From Sporosarcina pasteurii (GTDB lineage: Bacteria > Bacillota > Bacilli > Bacillales_A > Planococcaceae), in NCBI RefSeq assembly GCF_041295575.1, contig NZ_CP160452.1, positions 310,001 to 374,000 of the forward strand: DNA of 64,000 bases. Direction: 5' to 3'. Below are positions 27,667 through 36,392 of the stretch, in pieces; position 1 is the first letter of the stretch; each line of letters opens with the position of its first letter. A model generated the notes under the pieces. It saw only the letters and a list, made by a program, of their open reading frames with translations. It was not told the DNA's origin and did not search any database. A program made the translations under genes and the position numbers.

Positions 27667-28983
27667 TTAAAAGAAAAACAATCCTAAACTAATGACGATG
27701 CCACTTAATATTAGAACAAATACACAATACCCCATAATATCTTTGGCGCGTAAACCTGCGATGGCAAGTGCAGGCAGTGCCCAGAATGGTTGAATCATGT
27801 TTGTCCAAGCATCGCCCCAAGCTATTGCCATTGCTGTTTTAGAATAACTGACGCCGAGGGATTGAGCAGCCTCAAGCATAATAGGCGCTTGCACGGCCCA
27901 TTGACCGCCTCCCGAAGGTACAAAAAAGTTCACAATCCCTGCCGCGTAAAAACTAAAGAGAGGAAATGTTGCTTCCGTTGAAATTGCAACAAATCCTTCA
28001 GATATCACGCCAGCTAATCCAGATGCAACCATCATTCCCATAATCCCCGCGTAAAAAGGGAACTGGAAAATAATCCCGCCGGCAGTTTTGACTGCTGTGG
28101 CAATTGCAGCCAGAAAGCGTTTCGGAGTTCCGTGAAAAATTATACCTAGAATAAAGAAAATTAAATTAACAATATTTAAGTTCAAGTCAAAGCCATTTGT
28201 AGAAAAATGATTAATCAAATAGACGAGTCCAAGTGCTCCGATAAGCATCGATAGTAAAACGCTATTTTCCAGTTTGTCAGCTGGTGTAATCATTTCTTTC
28301 TTTTCCTCGACCTCAACTTCATCTTCTAATAGTTTTGGGTCTATCGAAAAAGTATCTTCTGGTTTCGGCATCATAAAACGATTCAGTAATGGAACGGAAA
28401 TGAACAATACAATGACAATCACCAAATTATAGGTTGAAAAAATTGTTTCAACTGTTGGCACAACGCCCATTATGTCAGCAAAAGGATGATCTGCAGTGGC
28501 AATAGACAGCGGGATCGAGCCGGCGAGTCCACCGTGCCAGATAATAAATCCTGAGTAAGCACTTGCGATTAAAAGGCGGTAATCTACTGTCGTCACTTTC
28601 TTTGCAATCTCTTTCGCAAAAAGTGCCCCGATGACAAGTCCGAATCCCCAGTTAATCCAGCATGCGATTAATGAAACAATCGTAACTAGTAAAATAGCCG
28701 TGCCTGGTGATTTTGCCATATTCGCAAGGGTACTAAGTAATTTCTTAAATACCGGGCTAATCGCTAATACATAACCAGCAACAAGAACAACGACCATTTG
28801 CATCGTAAATGACAATAATCCCCAAAAGCCGTCCCCCCAATGAACGACCATGTCAAGCGGACCTGAATCTGTGAATATCAGTCCCAGGACAAATACGAGC
28901 AATGTTAAAATTGCGACGAACACATATGGATCAGGTAAATACCGTTCCATAATATTATTTGACCAACGTGTTAATACCTTCAT
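27667..28983 (-). CDS. atoE: Short-chain fatty acid transporter, AtoE family
   Basis: The 438-residue membrane protein is predicted to import short-chain fatty acids such as acetoacetate or butyrate. It has about 11-12 hydrophobic segments and family landmarks: RYLPDPYVFVAILTLL near the N-terminus, WGDGFWGLLSFTMQM, CWINWGFGLVIGALFAKEIA, FHGTPKRFLAAI, and the conserved FFVPSGGGQWAVQAPIMLEAA motif. The ATG has GAGGGGGATGG. Two inverted repeats at 29038 and 29074 lie in its upstream region. No acetoacetate CoA-transferase genes are nearby. Confidence 0.87.
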   Translation of the reverse strand: MKVLTRWSNNIMERYLPDPYVFVAILTLLVFVLGLIFTDSGPLDMVVHWGDGFWGLLSFTMQMVVVLVAGYVLAISPVFKKLLSTLANMAKSPGTAILLVTIVSLIACWINWGFGLVIGALFAKEIAKKVTTVDYRLLIASAYSGFIIWHGGLAGSIPLSIATADHPFADIMGVVPTVETIFSTYNLVIVIVLFISVPLLNRFMMPKPEDTFSIDPKLLEDEVEVEEKKEMITPADKLENSVLLSMLIGALGLVYLINHFSTNGFDLNLNIVNLIFFILGIIFHGTPKRFLAAIATAVKTAGGIIFQFPFYAGIMGMMVASGLAGVISEGFVAISTEATFPLFSFYAAGIVNFFVPSGGGQWAVQAPIMLEAAQSLGVSYSKTAMAIAWGDAWTNMIQPFWALPALAIAGLRAKDIMGYCVFVLILSGIVISLGLFFF

Positions 28984-29037
28984 CAGCCATCCCCCTCGTA
29001 TAATAATTTAAACCCCCTTAATACTTTACACTATTCT

Positions 29038-29063
29038 GTAAATAATATCGATATATTATTTAC
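29038..29063. promoter_or_regulatory. 26-bp inverted repeat upstream of atoE
   Basis: Perfect 10-bp arms GTAAATAATA / TATTATTTAC flank TCGATA. The site lies about 55 bases upstream of the atoE start and could be an operator. Confidence 0.45.
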
Positions 29064-29073
29064 GATTCATAAA

Positions 29074-29092
29074 TACTATTAAAAGAATAGTA
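29074..29092. promoter_or_regulatory. Second inverted repeat upstream of atoE
   Basis: TACTATT / AATAGTA arms flank AAAAG, 11 bases from the first inverted repeat. Confidence 0.35.
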
Positions 29093-29142
29093 ATTGACTA
29101 ACTTCACAGATACTAATTTTCGTCAGTTTAAGAAAGGAAATG

Positions 29143-29177
29143 AAAAACGGAGCGTCCACGTAGGAACGACTCCGTTT
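29143..29177 (-). terminator. Terminator of the EAL gene
   Basis: Stem AAAAACGGAG / CTCCGTTTTT, adjacent to the stop codon of the minus-strand gene. Confidence 0.8.
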
Positions 29178-30839
29178 TTATGAATGAAGGGTAGATGTAA
29201 TCTCTTTTTTCGTCATTGGATGACCAATAAAATATCCTTGTAAGGCATCAACTTCGAGTTGTTTTAGAAGGGTTAGTTGTTCTTCTGTTTCAACGCCTTC
29301 AGCGACAACGTACATATCCATTGACTTTGCGAATTGTATCATGCCGTTTACAAGCTTTTTCGTTTGTTCATGGGTCGTTAAAGAGTTGATAAACAATTTA
29401 TCGATTTTAATTTTCGTAATTGGCAGAGACTGCATATACCGGAAAGATGCAAACCCTGTTCCGAAATCATCTAGCGCAAATTCTACTCCCGCATCTTTTA
29501 ACACTTTCATTTGACTTGAAATCGAATTTTCTTCCTCTGCTTTAAAAGCAAAAGTTTCAGTTATTTCAAGTTGAATTAGTTCAGGAGGACAAGATGCCTT
29601 CTGAAGGATACTCATAATTTGCTTGTTATGTTTAGGGTCTTTAAATTCTCGAACGGATGTGTTCACAGAGATGTTTGTTGGTTGATTTGCGTGATGTAAG
29701 GTCGCTGCTAGTTGGGCTGCTTCTGTTAAAACAAATTCACCGATTTTCTGAATGAGCCCATGTTCCTCTGCAATGGGAATGAGTTCATCGGGGGAAATGT
29801 GCCCGAGCTCGTCATCATACCAGCGAACTAACGCTTCGTATAATAAAACATCTCCTGTTTGACTATCAATTTGAGGTTGATAGGCAACTTGCAATTTATG
29901 ATCTTGTAGTGCAGAAATTAGTTTTTTATGAATCAAAGATTTCCGATTTAATGCTTTATGGGAAGCAGTAGAAAGTGTTGTAATCTTTCCGCCTCCTTGA
30001 TTCATCACATCTTGTGTAGCGGATATAGCCGCTTTCATCATGTTCGTATATGTTTCTTGATCTTCAGGATATCGAATAATTCCGCCACTAACTGTTACGG
30101 ATAAAGGATCATTCTCTATGTAGATAGGATGGCGGTCTAAAAAGTCGTTGAAACCTTCGATGAACCAGTCTGCATATTGTGTCAACACGACAAATTCATT
30201 GACGCCGACACGTGCAATTTGGCTGTTTTGGAAAAAGCGTTTTATACGATTTGTAAAGGATTGAATAATTTCTTTCCGAGATTCATTAGAGTGAAAGTCT
30301 TGTATTGCATAAAAATGATCGATAGCCAGGTAAACAAAAGCGAAACTACTTTTCTGTGCAATAGATTTGTTGACAGTAGTTTCTAAGTTATGGCGACTCA
30401 TAAGTCCCGTTTCATAATCAAAGAATGCGATTTGCTCAAGGCGTTGATGGAGCTGGACATCCTTTGTCATATCTAATTCAAAGGTAATCACAGAAACCAA
30501 TTCATCAGTAGAACGAATGATGGGAATGGCTGTCATTTTTACATAATAAGGATCCCCAACCCTGCTCACTTTTTCGACGGTTCCTGACCAAGGTTTACCG
30601 TTTGATACATGTTCCCAGATTTCTGTCGCTTCCTGTTGACCTATTTCCGTATTCGGGAACATTTGCCAAAGGGTTTTCCCGAGTACACGTTTGGGTGTCC
30701 ATTTACTCGTTTCTAAAAACGCTTTATTTGTATAAGTAATAGAACCGTTGTGATCTATATGAGTGACCATGTAAAATTGTTCGAGACTCTCGATAATATC
30801 CAGTAATTCAGGTTTAAATTGTTCATATCGTGACAACAT
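29178..30839 (-). CDS. PAS-GGDEF-EAL protein, probable c-di-GMP phosphodiesterase
   Basis: The 553-residue cytosolic protein has three domains: PAS (about residues 15-125, with PYYVKMTAIPI), a GGDEF-type domain (about 135-290) and an EAL domain (about 305-550). The GGDEF signature is degenerate (VGVNEF), so it should not synthesise c-di-GMP but may bind GTP or act as a regulator. The EAL domain keeps its catalytic residues: EALVRW, NTSVREF, EITE, DDFGTG, KIDK, AEGVET and QGYFIGHP. It is expected to hydrolyse c-di-GMP in response to a PAS signal. The ATG has GGGAGTG upstream. It is monocistronic. Confidence 0.92.
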   Translation of the reverse strand: MLSRYEQFKPELLDIIESLEQFYMVTHIDHNGSITYTNKAFLETSKWTPKRVLGKTLWQMFPNTEIGQQEATEIWEHVSNGKPWSGTVEKVSRVGDPYYVKMTAIPIIRSTDELVSVITFELDMTKDVQLHQRLEQIAFFDYETGLMSRHNLETTVNKSIAQKSSFAFVYLAIDHFYAIQDFHSNESRKEIIQSFTNRIKRFFQNSQIARVGVNEFVVLTQYADWFIEGFNDFLDRHPIYIENDPLSVTVSGGIIRYPEDQETYTNMMKAAISATQDVMNQGGGKITTLSTASHKALNRKSLIHKKLISALQDHKLQVAYQPQIDSQTGDVLLYEALVRWYDDELGHISPDELIPIAEEHGLIQKIGEFVLTEAAQLAATLHHANQPTNISVNTSVREFKDPKHNKQIMSILQKASCPPELIQLEITETFAFKAEEENSISSQMKVLKDAGVEFALDDFGTGFASFRYMQSLPITKIKIDKLFINSLTTHEQTKKLVNGMIQFAKSMDMYVVAEGVETEEQLTLLKQLEVDALQGYFIGHPMTKKEITSTLHS

Positions 30840-31263
30840 TCATTTACACTCCCTAGGTTGACTTACTATGATTATATACCTAAAAGATGAAAAGTACATT
30901 AAATATATCACAAGTCCTATGAAAGAATCCATTTCGTTTCATTCTTACTTGTTATGGTTAAAAGTGGTTCAAAAGATGAGTTTAACGCTACTTTTGTGGC
31001 AGTTATTCGTTGGAGTATATTTGCGTTAAGATGATATGAAAAGGGGCGAACGGGTGCATGCATGAGGTGGGATTTCAGAGTGACGGATTCCACTATTTTA
31101 TTTATCTAGTGAAGAATTTGCAAATAAGTCGCTGCTTACAAAATTATGATTTTGAAAAGTGGGTAAATTCAGTTTGCTTGGTATACAAATCGAATGTCTT
31201 TGTGGCATAATAAGACTACAGTGAATAATTCGGCATACGAAAGAGTTTTGGGGGTCTCTGGAT
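30840..31263. other. 424-bp intergenic region
   Basis: The gap separates the divergent EAL gene and the ABC exporter operon. No RNA gene or clear promoter was found. The only open frame of note is 31058-31210, 50 codons from an ATG with AAGGGG upstream at about 11 bases; its product (residues such as VGFQSDGFHYFIYLVKNLQ) is unrecognised and may be chance. Confidence 0.4.
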
Positions 31264-33009
31264 ATGAAAACAGTTTTTTCGCGTGCGTTGCCATACAAAT
31301 GGCCAATCATCATTGCTTTTAGTCTCATGCTTATTGAATTAAGTGTTGAATTAATTCAACCGCTTTTTATTGCAAAAATTATTGATGACGGAATTGTAGC
31401 ACGTGACATGAATGTCATTATCGTATGGGGTGCTGGAATGATGGGGCTTGCATTGACAGCCTTTTTCTCAGGTACAATCAACTCCTACTTTGCCGCACAT
31501 GCCGCACAAAGTTTTGCGTTTGATTTACGAAAAGCGTTATTTACACAAGTACAAAACTTTTCGATGGCTACATTTCTTCGTTTTCCAACTGCAGGTCTGA
31601 TTACACGTTTAACAAGTGATGTAACAATGGTGCAGAATGTATTATTTATGTCTTTACGGATTATGATGCGTGCACCGCTTCTGGTGATTGGAAGTTTAGT
31701 CATGGCGTTTATTGTGAATGTGAAATTAGCCCTTTATCTAGTCATTGGTGCACCCATTTTACTTGTTTTTCTAGTCTATATGTCAAGAAAAGGCGTGCGA
31801 TATTTTGCGCGTATTCAAAGAAGATTAGATGGAGTTAATGGGATTATTCAAGAGAATTTACAAGCGGTTCGGCTGATAAAAGCGTACTTAAGGGGAATGT
31901 ACGAAGCGAGCCGTTTTTCTAAAGTAGCGGATATGTTACGTTCAGATACAGTCCGAGCAATGCGATTAATGGAGCTCATTCTCCCGGTTCTATTATTAAT
32001 CATGAATGGAAGTTTAATGGCGGTTCTTTGGTTCGGCGCGATTGAAGTGCAAAATGAGGGTGCAAAAGTAGGGGAACTTGTCGCTGTTGTGAACTATGCG
32101 ATGAGAATGACAGGGGCATTTTCCATGTTTGCCTTTATTATTAGTGCATTTTCTCGTGCGAAAGCTTCGGCTGAAAGAATGGAAGAAGTTTTACTTGCGA
32201 ATGAAGACCTTGAAGAATATGACACGGAAGGAAGAGCCCCTCGAAAACTAAAAGGGGATTTACGTTTTGACAATGTGTCCTTCCATTATCCAGGAAAAGA
32301 TGATCCGATTCTCAATAGCGTGTCCTTCCATGTGAAGCCCGGTGAAAAATTAGCGATTATGGGGGCGACTGGTTCAGGGAAATCAACATTGCTTAATTTG
32401 ATTCCGCGTATTTACGAGGCTACAGGGGGAGAAGTGTATGTTGACGGAAAAGAAGTGCATGACTGGCCGCTCAAAGATTTACGAGACACAATTGGACTCG
32501 TTCCGCAACAGTCTATTTTGTTTACGGGCTCCATTTCTGATAATTTGTCTTGGGGAGATTCGGATGCCTCTACAGTGGAATTAGAAAATGCCGCAAAAAA
32601 AGCGCAAATTCATGAATCCATCGATTTATTCCCCAATAAGTATGAAACCCGTGTTGGCCAAAAAGGGGTCAATTTATCAGGTGGACAAAAACAAAGATTG
32701 TCAATTGCACGGGCGCTTGTTAGGGAACCATCCATCTTAATTTTAGATGACAGTACGAGTGCACTTGATGTCAAAACGGAAACTGCGCTTTGGACCGCTC
32801 TTGAAAAAGAAAGTGCAACGATGCTCGTTGTGACACAGAAAATCTCGACAGCTCAAGGTGCTGATAAGATCCTTTTGTTGGACGATGGGCGTGTTGTCGG
32901 TTATGGAACCCATCAGGATCTAATGAGGCAATCTGAATTATATCGTAAAATTCAACAATCACAGTCAGAGGAAGGGGAGGTGGGATTCAATGATACGCAT
33001 ACTTCGTAA
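31264..33009 (+). CDS. ABC exporter subunit with degenerate ATP site (YfiB/BmrC-like)
   Basis: This is one half of a heterodimeric ABC exporter. The 581-residue protein has six TM segments in the first 300 residues and a nucleotide-binding domain: Walker A GATGSGKST, Q-loop PQQSIL, signature LSGGQKQRLS, and Walker B LILDDSTSALD. The residue after the Walker B aspartate is Asp instead of the catalytic Glu, and the H-loop position reads VTQK instead of a His; both are typical of the non-catalytic site partner. The ATG follows GGGGGT. It overlaps the next gene by 20 bp. A multidrug or lipid substrate is likely by family. Confidence 0.92.
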   Translation: MKTVFSRALPYKWPIIIAFSLMLIELSVELIQPLFIAKIIDDGIVARDMNVIIVWGAGMMGLALTAFFSGTINSYFAAHAAQSFAFDLRKALFTQVQNFSMATFLRFPTAGLITRLTSDVTMVQNVLFMSLRIMMRAPLLVIGSLVMAFIVNVKLALYLVIGAPILLVFLVYMSRKGVRYFARIQRRLDGVNGIIQENLQAVRLIKAYLRGMYEASRFSKVADMLRSDTVRAMRLMELILPVLLLIMNGSLMAVLWFGAIEVQNEGAKVGELVAVVNYAMRMTGAFSMFAFIISAFSRAKASAERMEEVLLANEDLEEYDTEGRAPRKLKGDLRFDNVSFHYPGKDDPILNSVSFHVKPGEKLAIMGATGSGKSTLLNLIPRIYEATGGEVYVDGKEVHDWPLKDLRDTIGLVPQQSILFTGSISDNLSWGDSDASTVELENAAKKAQIHESIDLFPNKYETRVGQKGVNLSGGQKQRLSIARALVREPSILILDDSTSALDVKTETALWTALEKESATMLVVTQKISTAQGADKILLLDDGRVVGYGTHQDLMRQSELYRKIQQSQSEEGEVGFNDTHTS

Positions 33010-34819
33010 ACCTTTTGGCTATGAGCCGATTTTGAAGAAAGAGGATATAAAAGGGGATAAGCGCTTTAAAGGAGAGAGAGCAAGTAACTGGAAATCGGTC
33101 CTGTATCGTATTTGGCAGCTCGTAGATGAACAGCGAGCATTACTGATAACCGTATTGGCACTTGTATTCGTATCATCTGGACTCACTTTACTCGGTCCTT
33201 TTATGGTTGGTAGAATTATTGATCATCATATTGTTATCGCCCAGTTTGATGGGCTAGGGGTTAAAATCGGTATCCTAATTTTTATTTATATTGGCCTATC
33301 AACTGCCATGTATTTACAAAACTATTGGATGGTAGGGATTGCCCAACAAACGATTTATCGGTTAAGGACAAATTTATTTACACATTTACAAAAACTTCCT
33401 GTGACGTTCTTTGATAAACGACAGCATGGTGAGTTAATGAGTCGTGTAACGAACGATATTGAAAACGTAAGCCAAACGTTGAATACATCGTTTATCCAAG
33501 TCTTTTCGAGCATTTTAACGCTAACGGGTACGGTGGCGATCATGCTGTATTTAAGTCCGTTACTTACTTTATTAACGATGATCATTATTCCAATTATGTT
33601 TGTCGCTATTCGCTGGATTACACGAAGAACTGGAAAGTTGTATAAGGAGCAACAAAAAGCGGTCGGTGAATTGAATGGAATGATCGAGGAAACGATTTCT
33701 GGACAGCGTATTGTGAAAGCTTTCTCTCAAGAGGTGCGCGTCATGGAAGAGTTTGAAGAGAAAAGCGATCGTTTACGGCGGACAGGCTTTTGGGCAATGA
33801 CCTACTCAGGATTTATTCCTAAAGTCATGAACATGCTCAATAACGCGAGTTTTGCGGTTGTCGCAGGAGTTGGTGGCTTGCTGGCCTTAAAAGGCGATGG
33901 GCTCGTGACGATTGGGACGATAGTTGTTTTCTCGGAATTGGCTCGTCAATTTACACGTCCACTGAATGACTTAGCCAACCAATTTAATACGGTCCTATCT
34001 GCCATTGCAGGGGCAGAGCGGGTTTTTGGGATTATCGATGAAGCCATTGAGGAAGATGATGCAAAAGATCATCATGATACCGTATTAAAAGGAGGTGTTG
34101 AATTTCGCAATGTCTCATTTGGTTATGCCGTTGAGACAGATGGCTATACGGTGAACGATGTGTCATTTCACGTAAAGCCGGGAGAAACAGCTGCCTTAGT
34201 TGGCGCAACAGGTGCGGGGAAAACGACGATTATGCAATTGCTTGCTCGTTTTTATGAGGCGAATAAAGGTGAAATTCTAATTGATGAAATCCCAATTCGA
34301 GAATTGCCACGTCAAACACTTCGTAGTCAAATGGCTTTTGTCTTACAAGATCCATTTTTATTCGAAGCGACTGTGTTTGAGAATATCCGCTATGGTCGTC
34401 TGGATGCGACGGATGAAGAAGTCATTGAGGCAGCGAAACAGGCCAATGCTCATCAATTTATTAGCCGATTGGAAAATGGGTACGATACGGTATTAACTGC
34501 AGATGGTGGGGAAATCTCACAAGGTCAGAAACAACTTCTTTCAATTGCAAGGGCACTCGTTGCGGACCCCGTGCTCCTTTTGCTTGATGAAGCGACGAGT
34601 AGTATTGATACGGTGACAGAGTTAGAGATTCAAGAAGCGCTAGAGCGATTAATGAAAGGGCGCACAAGTTTTGTCATAGCACATAGGTTGAATACGGTTC
34701 GGAAAGCGGATACTGTTTTTGTGATGGAACAAGGAAAACTCATTGAGTCAGGAAGTCAGGAGGAACTGATTGAACGCAAAGGGGTTTATTACAATATGCT
34801 CGTTGATTCGGAAATTTAA
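32990..34819 (+). CDS. ABC exporter subunit with catalytic Walker B (YfiC/BmrD-like)
   Basis: This is the second half of the heterodimeric exporter. The 609-residue protein has a 50-residue basic N-terminal extension, six TM segments and a nucleotide-binding domain: Walker A GATGAGKTT, Q-loop VLQDPFLFEATV, signature ISQGQKQLLS, Walker B LLLLDEATSSID (intact Glu) and H-loop AHRLNT (intact His). Its signature motif (SQGQ) departs from LSGGQ, complementing the degeneracy in its partner. Thus one composite ATP site should be catalytic and the other not, as in BmrCD or TM287/288. The ATG follows GGGGAGGTGGG. Confidence 0.93.
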   Translation: MIRILRKPFGYEPILKKEDIKGDKRFKGERASNWKSVLYRIWQLVDEQRALLITVLALVFVSSGLTLLGPFMVGRIIDHHIVIAQFDGLGVKIGILIFIYIGLSTAMYLQNYWMVGIAQQTIYRLRTNLFTHLQKLPVTFFDKRQHGELMSRVTNDIENVSQTLNTSFIQVFSSILTLTGTVAIMLYLSPLLTLLTMIIIPIMFVAIRWITRRTGKLYKEQQKAVGELNGMIEETISGQRIVKAFSQEVRVMEEFEEKSDRLRRTGFWAMTYSGFIPKVMNMLNNASFAVVAGVGGLLALKGDGLVTIGTIVVFSELARQFTRPLNDLANQFNTVLSAIAGAERVFGIIDEAIEEDDAKDHHDTVLKGGVEFRNVSFGYAVETDGYTVNDVSFHVKPGETAALVGATGAGKTTIMQLLARFYEANKGEILIDEIPIRELPRQTLRSQMAFVLQDPFLFEATVFENIRYGRLDATDEEVIEAAKQANAHQFISRLENGYDTVLTADGGEISQGQKQLLSIARALVADPVLLLLDEATSSIDTVTELEIQEALERLMKGRTSFVIAHRLNTVRKADTVFVMEQGKLIESGSQEELIERKGVYYNMLVDSEI

Positions 34820-34837
34820 GTTTTAACACATAAGCAA

Positions 34838-34872
34838 AAGCTACGCATTGTTGTCAGCGTAGCTTTTGGTTT
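34838..34872. terminator. Terminator between the ABC operon and yusW
   Basis: Stem AAAAGCTACGC / GCGTAGCTTTT, serving convergent genes. Confidence 0.85.
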
Positions 34873-34876
34873 GTCA

Positions 34877-35338
34877 CTATTTTGTTTGATGAATGCGAAG
34901 TTCAGTTCCTTCGTCAAAATGAACGTTAAGTTCAAACTTGGAGTAATCATCGATTTCAAAGAACTTAAGAATTTCGTTCATGGCTTGGTCCTCGGGGGTG
35001 TCTTTCGTTAGACGTATCTCCTTAAATAAAATGTCTAATACGTCCATTGCTTTGGCGCCTTCTACATCAATCTCATTCAATCTATTTGTATAATCCGCAT
35101 CGGCCTGTTCGGTTACATCATAGCTCACATCAATTGCATCTTCTCCGTTGATATCAATTTCAAGATCGAAAATCGTGAAGCCAAATCCATCCCCAGATTC
35201 AATAGAACCGCCTTCATTTTCTAGTTCTGTAGTAAGTGCTGGATCATTTTGTGTGTCGTCTGCAGGTTTTTTCCCGCACGCACCCATGACCAATACACTT
35301 ATGACTAAAATTAAACTTAAAAAACTCCACTTCCTCAA
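34877..35338 (-). CDS. yusW: YusW-like lipoprotein
   Basis: The protein has a lipoprotein signal peptide (MRKWSFLSLILVISVLVMGA then Cys) followed by an acidic, small domain with FTIFDLEIDINGEDAIDVSY and FFEIDDYSKFELNVHFDEGT, as in the YusW family of Bacillus. The role of YusW is unknown. The frame allows a GTG at 35347, but AAAGG is too close to it and 11 bases from the TTG at 35338, which is preferred (153 residues). It is monocistronic and would be attached to the outer face of the membrane. Confidence 0.82.
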   Translation of the reverse strand: MRKWSFLSLILVISVLVMGACGKKPADDTQNDPALTTELENEGGSIESGDGFGFTIFDLEIDINGEDAIDVSYDVTEQADADYTNRLNEIDVEGAKAMDVLDILFKEIRLTKDTPEDQAMNEILKFFEIDDYSKFELNVHFDEGTELRIHQTK

Positions 35339-35485
35339 CGAATCCACAACCTTTCAGTTTTTCTTCATATTAGTATTTTGCCTTCATTTTGCTTTCCTAA
35401 ACAAAGAATGGAGAAAGGTTTGGGGACTCTTTATTAACTTGAAGTGCAAATGAATCTACATCGTTTACCATAATTAGTTAGCCAC

Positions 35486-35514
35486 TTGACTATTTTTCAC
35501 AACTATTGTACTAT
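35486..35514 (+). promoter_or_regulatory. Promoter for the tRNA region
   Basis: TTGACT and TACTAT are separated by 17 bases, about 29 bases before the tRNA-Ala fragment. Confidence 0.7.
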
Positions 35515-35542
35515 TAATGTTGCTAACATAGATAGTGATTAT

Positions 35543-35577
35543 GGGGACTTAGCTCAGCTGGGAGAGCGCTTGCATGG
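35543..35577 (+). pseudogene. Truncated tRNA-Ala, 5' half only
   Basis: The 35 bases have the 5' acceptor strand GGGGACT, TA, a full D arm GCTC-AGCTGGGA-GAGC, and the 5' anticodon stem CTTGC, then A, T and the first two anticodon bases GG. Homology stops at position 35 of the tRNA; the next base is T, not C, and no 3' half follows before the second tRNA. It looks like a tRNA-Ala(GGC) cut at the anticodon. Confidence 0.75.
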
Positions 35578-35604
35578 TATTATTCCACTGAGACCTCAAA
35601 AACG

Positions 35605-35675
35605 GGGGCCATAGTATAATGGGATTACATTTGCATGGCATGCAAAATATCGGAGTTCGATTCTCCGTGGCTCCA
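35605..35675 (+). tRNA. tRNA-Ala (anticodon GGC), atypical D arm
   Basis: The 71-base sequence folds as a complete tRNA: acceptor GGGGCCA / TGGCTCC, a D arm with a 3-bp stem GTA / TAC and loop TAATGGGAT, anticodon stem TTTGC / GCAAA with loop ATGGCAT (anticodon GGC), a four-base variable loop ATAT, T arm CGGAG-TTCGATT-CTCCG and discriminator A. The third acceptor pair is G3-U70, the alanine identity element. CCA is not encoded. The D arm and variable loop are unlike the standard tRNA-Ala, such as the half-copy just upstream. A terminator follows. Confidence 0.85.
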
Positions 35676-35686
35676 TACTTTATTGT

Positions 35687-35730
35687 AAAAACGTCTTAAC
35701 TTTGATTGCTCAAGGTTAAGACGTTTTTAT
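35687..35730 (+). terminator. Terminator of the tRNA transcript
   Basis: Stem AAAAACGTCTTAAC / GTTAAGACGTTTTT, 14 bp, with T tail. Confidence 0.9.
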
Positions 35731-35865
35731 TTTGATGAATCCTGCAGGTATGTAACTGATGCATGATATCACCTTATTCAGTCATCAAATAAGGAAGTCG
35801 TATTGTACATCAAAAATGTATGTCATTTTCTAACTGTTCATACAATGGCAGGGGAGGGATAAAGG

Positions 35866-36351
35866 ATGTACGACCGAGAAGCGGCAGTTCATTATGCGAA
35901 TACTTGGTGGGATAGTTATAATCCAGCGTATCCACGGTTCGATGTAGATTGTACGAATTATATATCGCAATGTTTGCGAGCAGGAGGGGCCCCGATGTGG
36001 GGGTACCCAGATCGGCTTCAAGGATGGTGGATAGGAGGGGGGACTTGGAGTTTAAGTTGGTCAACGTCTCACTCATTACGCTGGTATTTGGCAGGGTCCA
36101 AAAGAGGAATGACGGCTACAATCGCTCAGTCAGCAGAACAATTAGATTTAGGCGACGTTATCGTATATGACTTTCAAGGTGATGGACGTTTTGACCATTC
36201 AACAATCGTGACGGCAAAAGACGGAGATGTACCGCTTGTGAATGCCCATACGTATAATGTACGTCAACGTCTTTGGGATTATAAAGATTCCTATGCAAGC
36301 ACACCCAATGCCCGCTATATTTTCTTTAAAATTAACGATAACTTTTCATGA
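35866..36351 (+). CDS. Amidase_6-domain protein
   Basis: The 161-residue protein matches the putative amidase domain (amidase_6, an NlpC/P60-like papain fold): [17 protein letters not shown], the nucleophile Cys in [15 protein letters not shown], a Trp/Gly-rich segment, and the histidine in [21 protein letters not shown]. No signal peptide is visible, so it is cytosolic or leaves the cell by another route. The ATG has GGGAGGG upstream. The usual target of related domains is peptidoglycan or spore-related peptides. It is monocistronic, between terminators. Confidence 0.85.
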   Translation: MYDREAAVHYANTWWDSYNPAYPRFDVDCTNYISQCLRAGGAPMWGYPDRLQGWWIGGGTWSLSWSTSHSLRWYLAGSKRGMTATIAQSAEQLDLGDVIVYDFQGDGRFDHSTIVTAKDGDVPLVNAHTYNVRQRLWDYKDSYASTPNARYIFFKINDNFS

Positions 36352-36353
36352 AA

Positions 36354-36386
36354 AATGCAGTCCACTATAGAAGTGGACTGCATATT
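36354..36386. terminator. Terminator between amidase and degV
   Basis: Stem ATGCAGTCCAC / GTGGACTGCAT between convergent genes. Confidence 0.8.
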
Positions 36387-36392
36387 AGTCTC

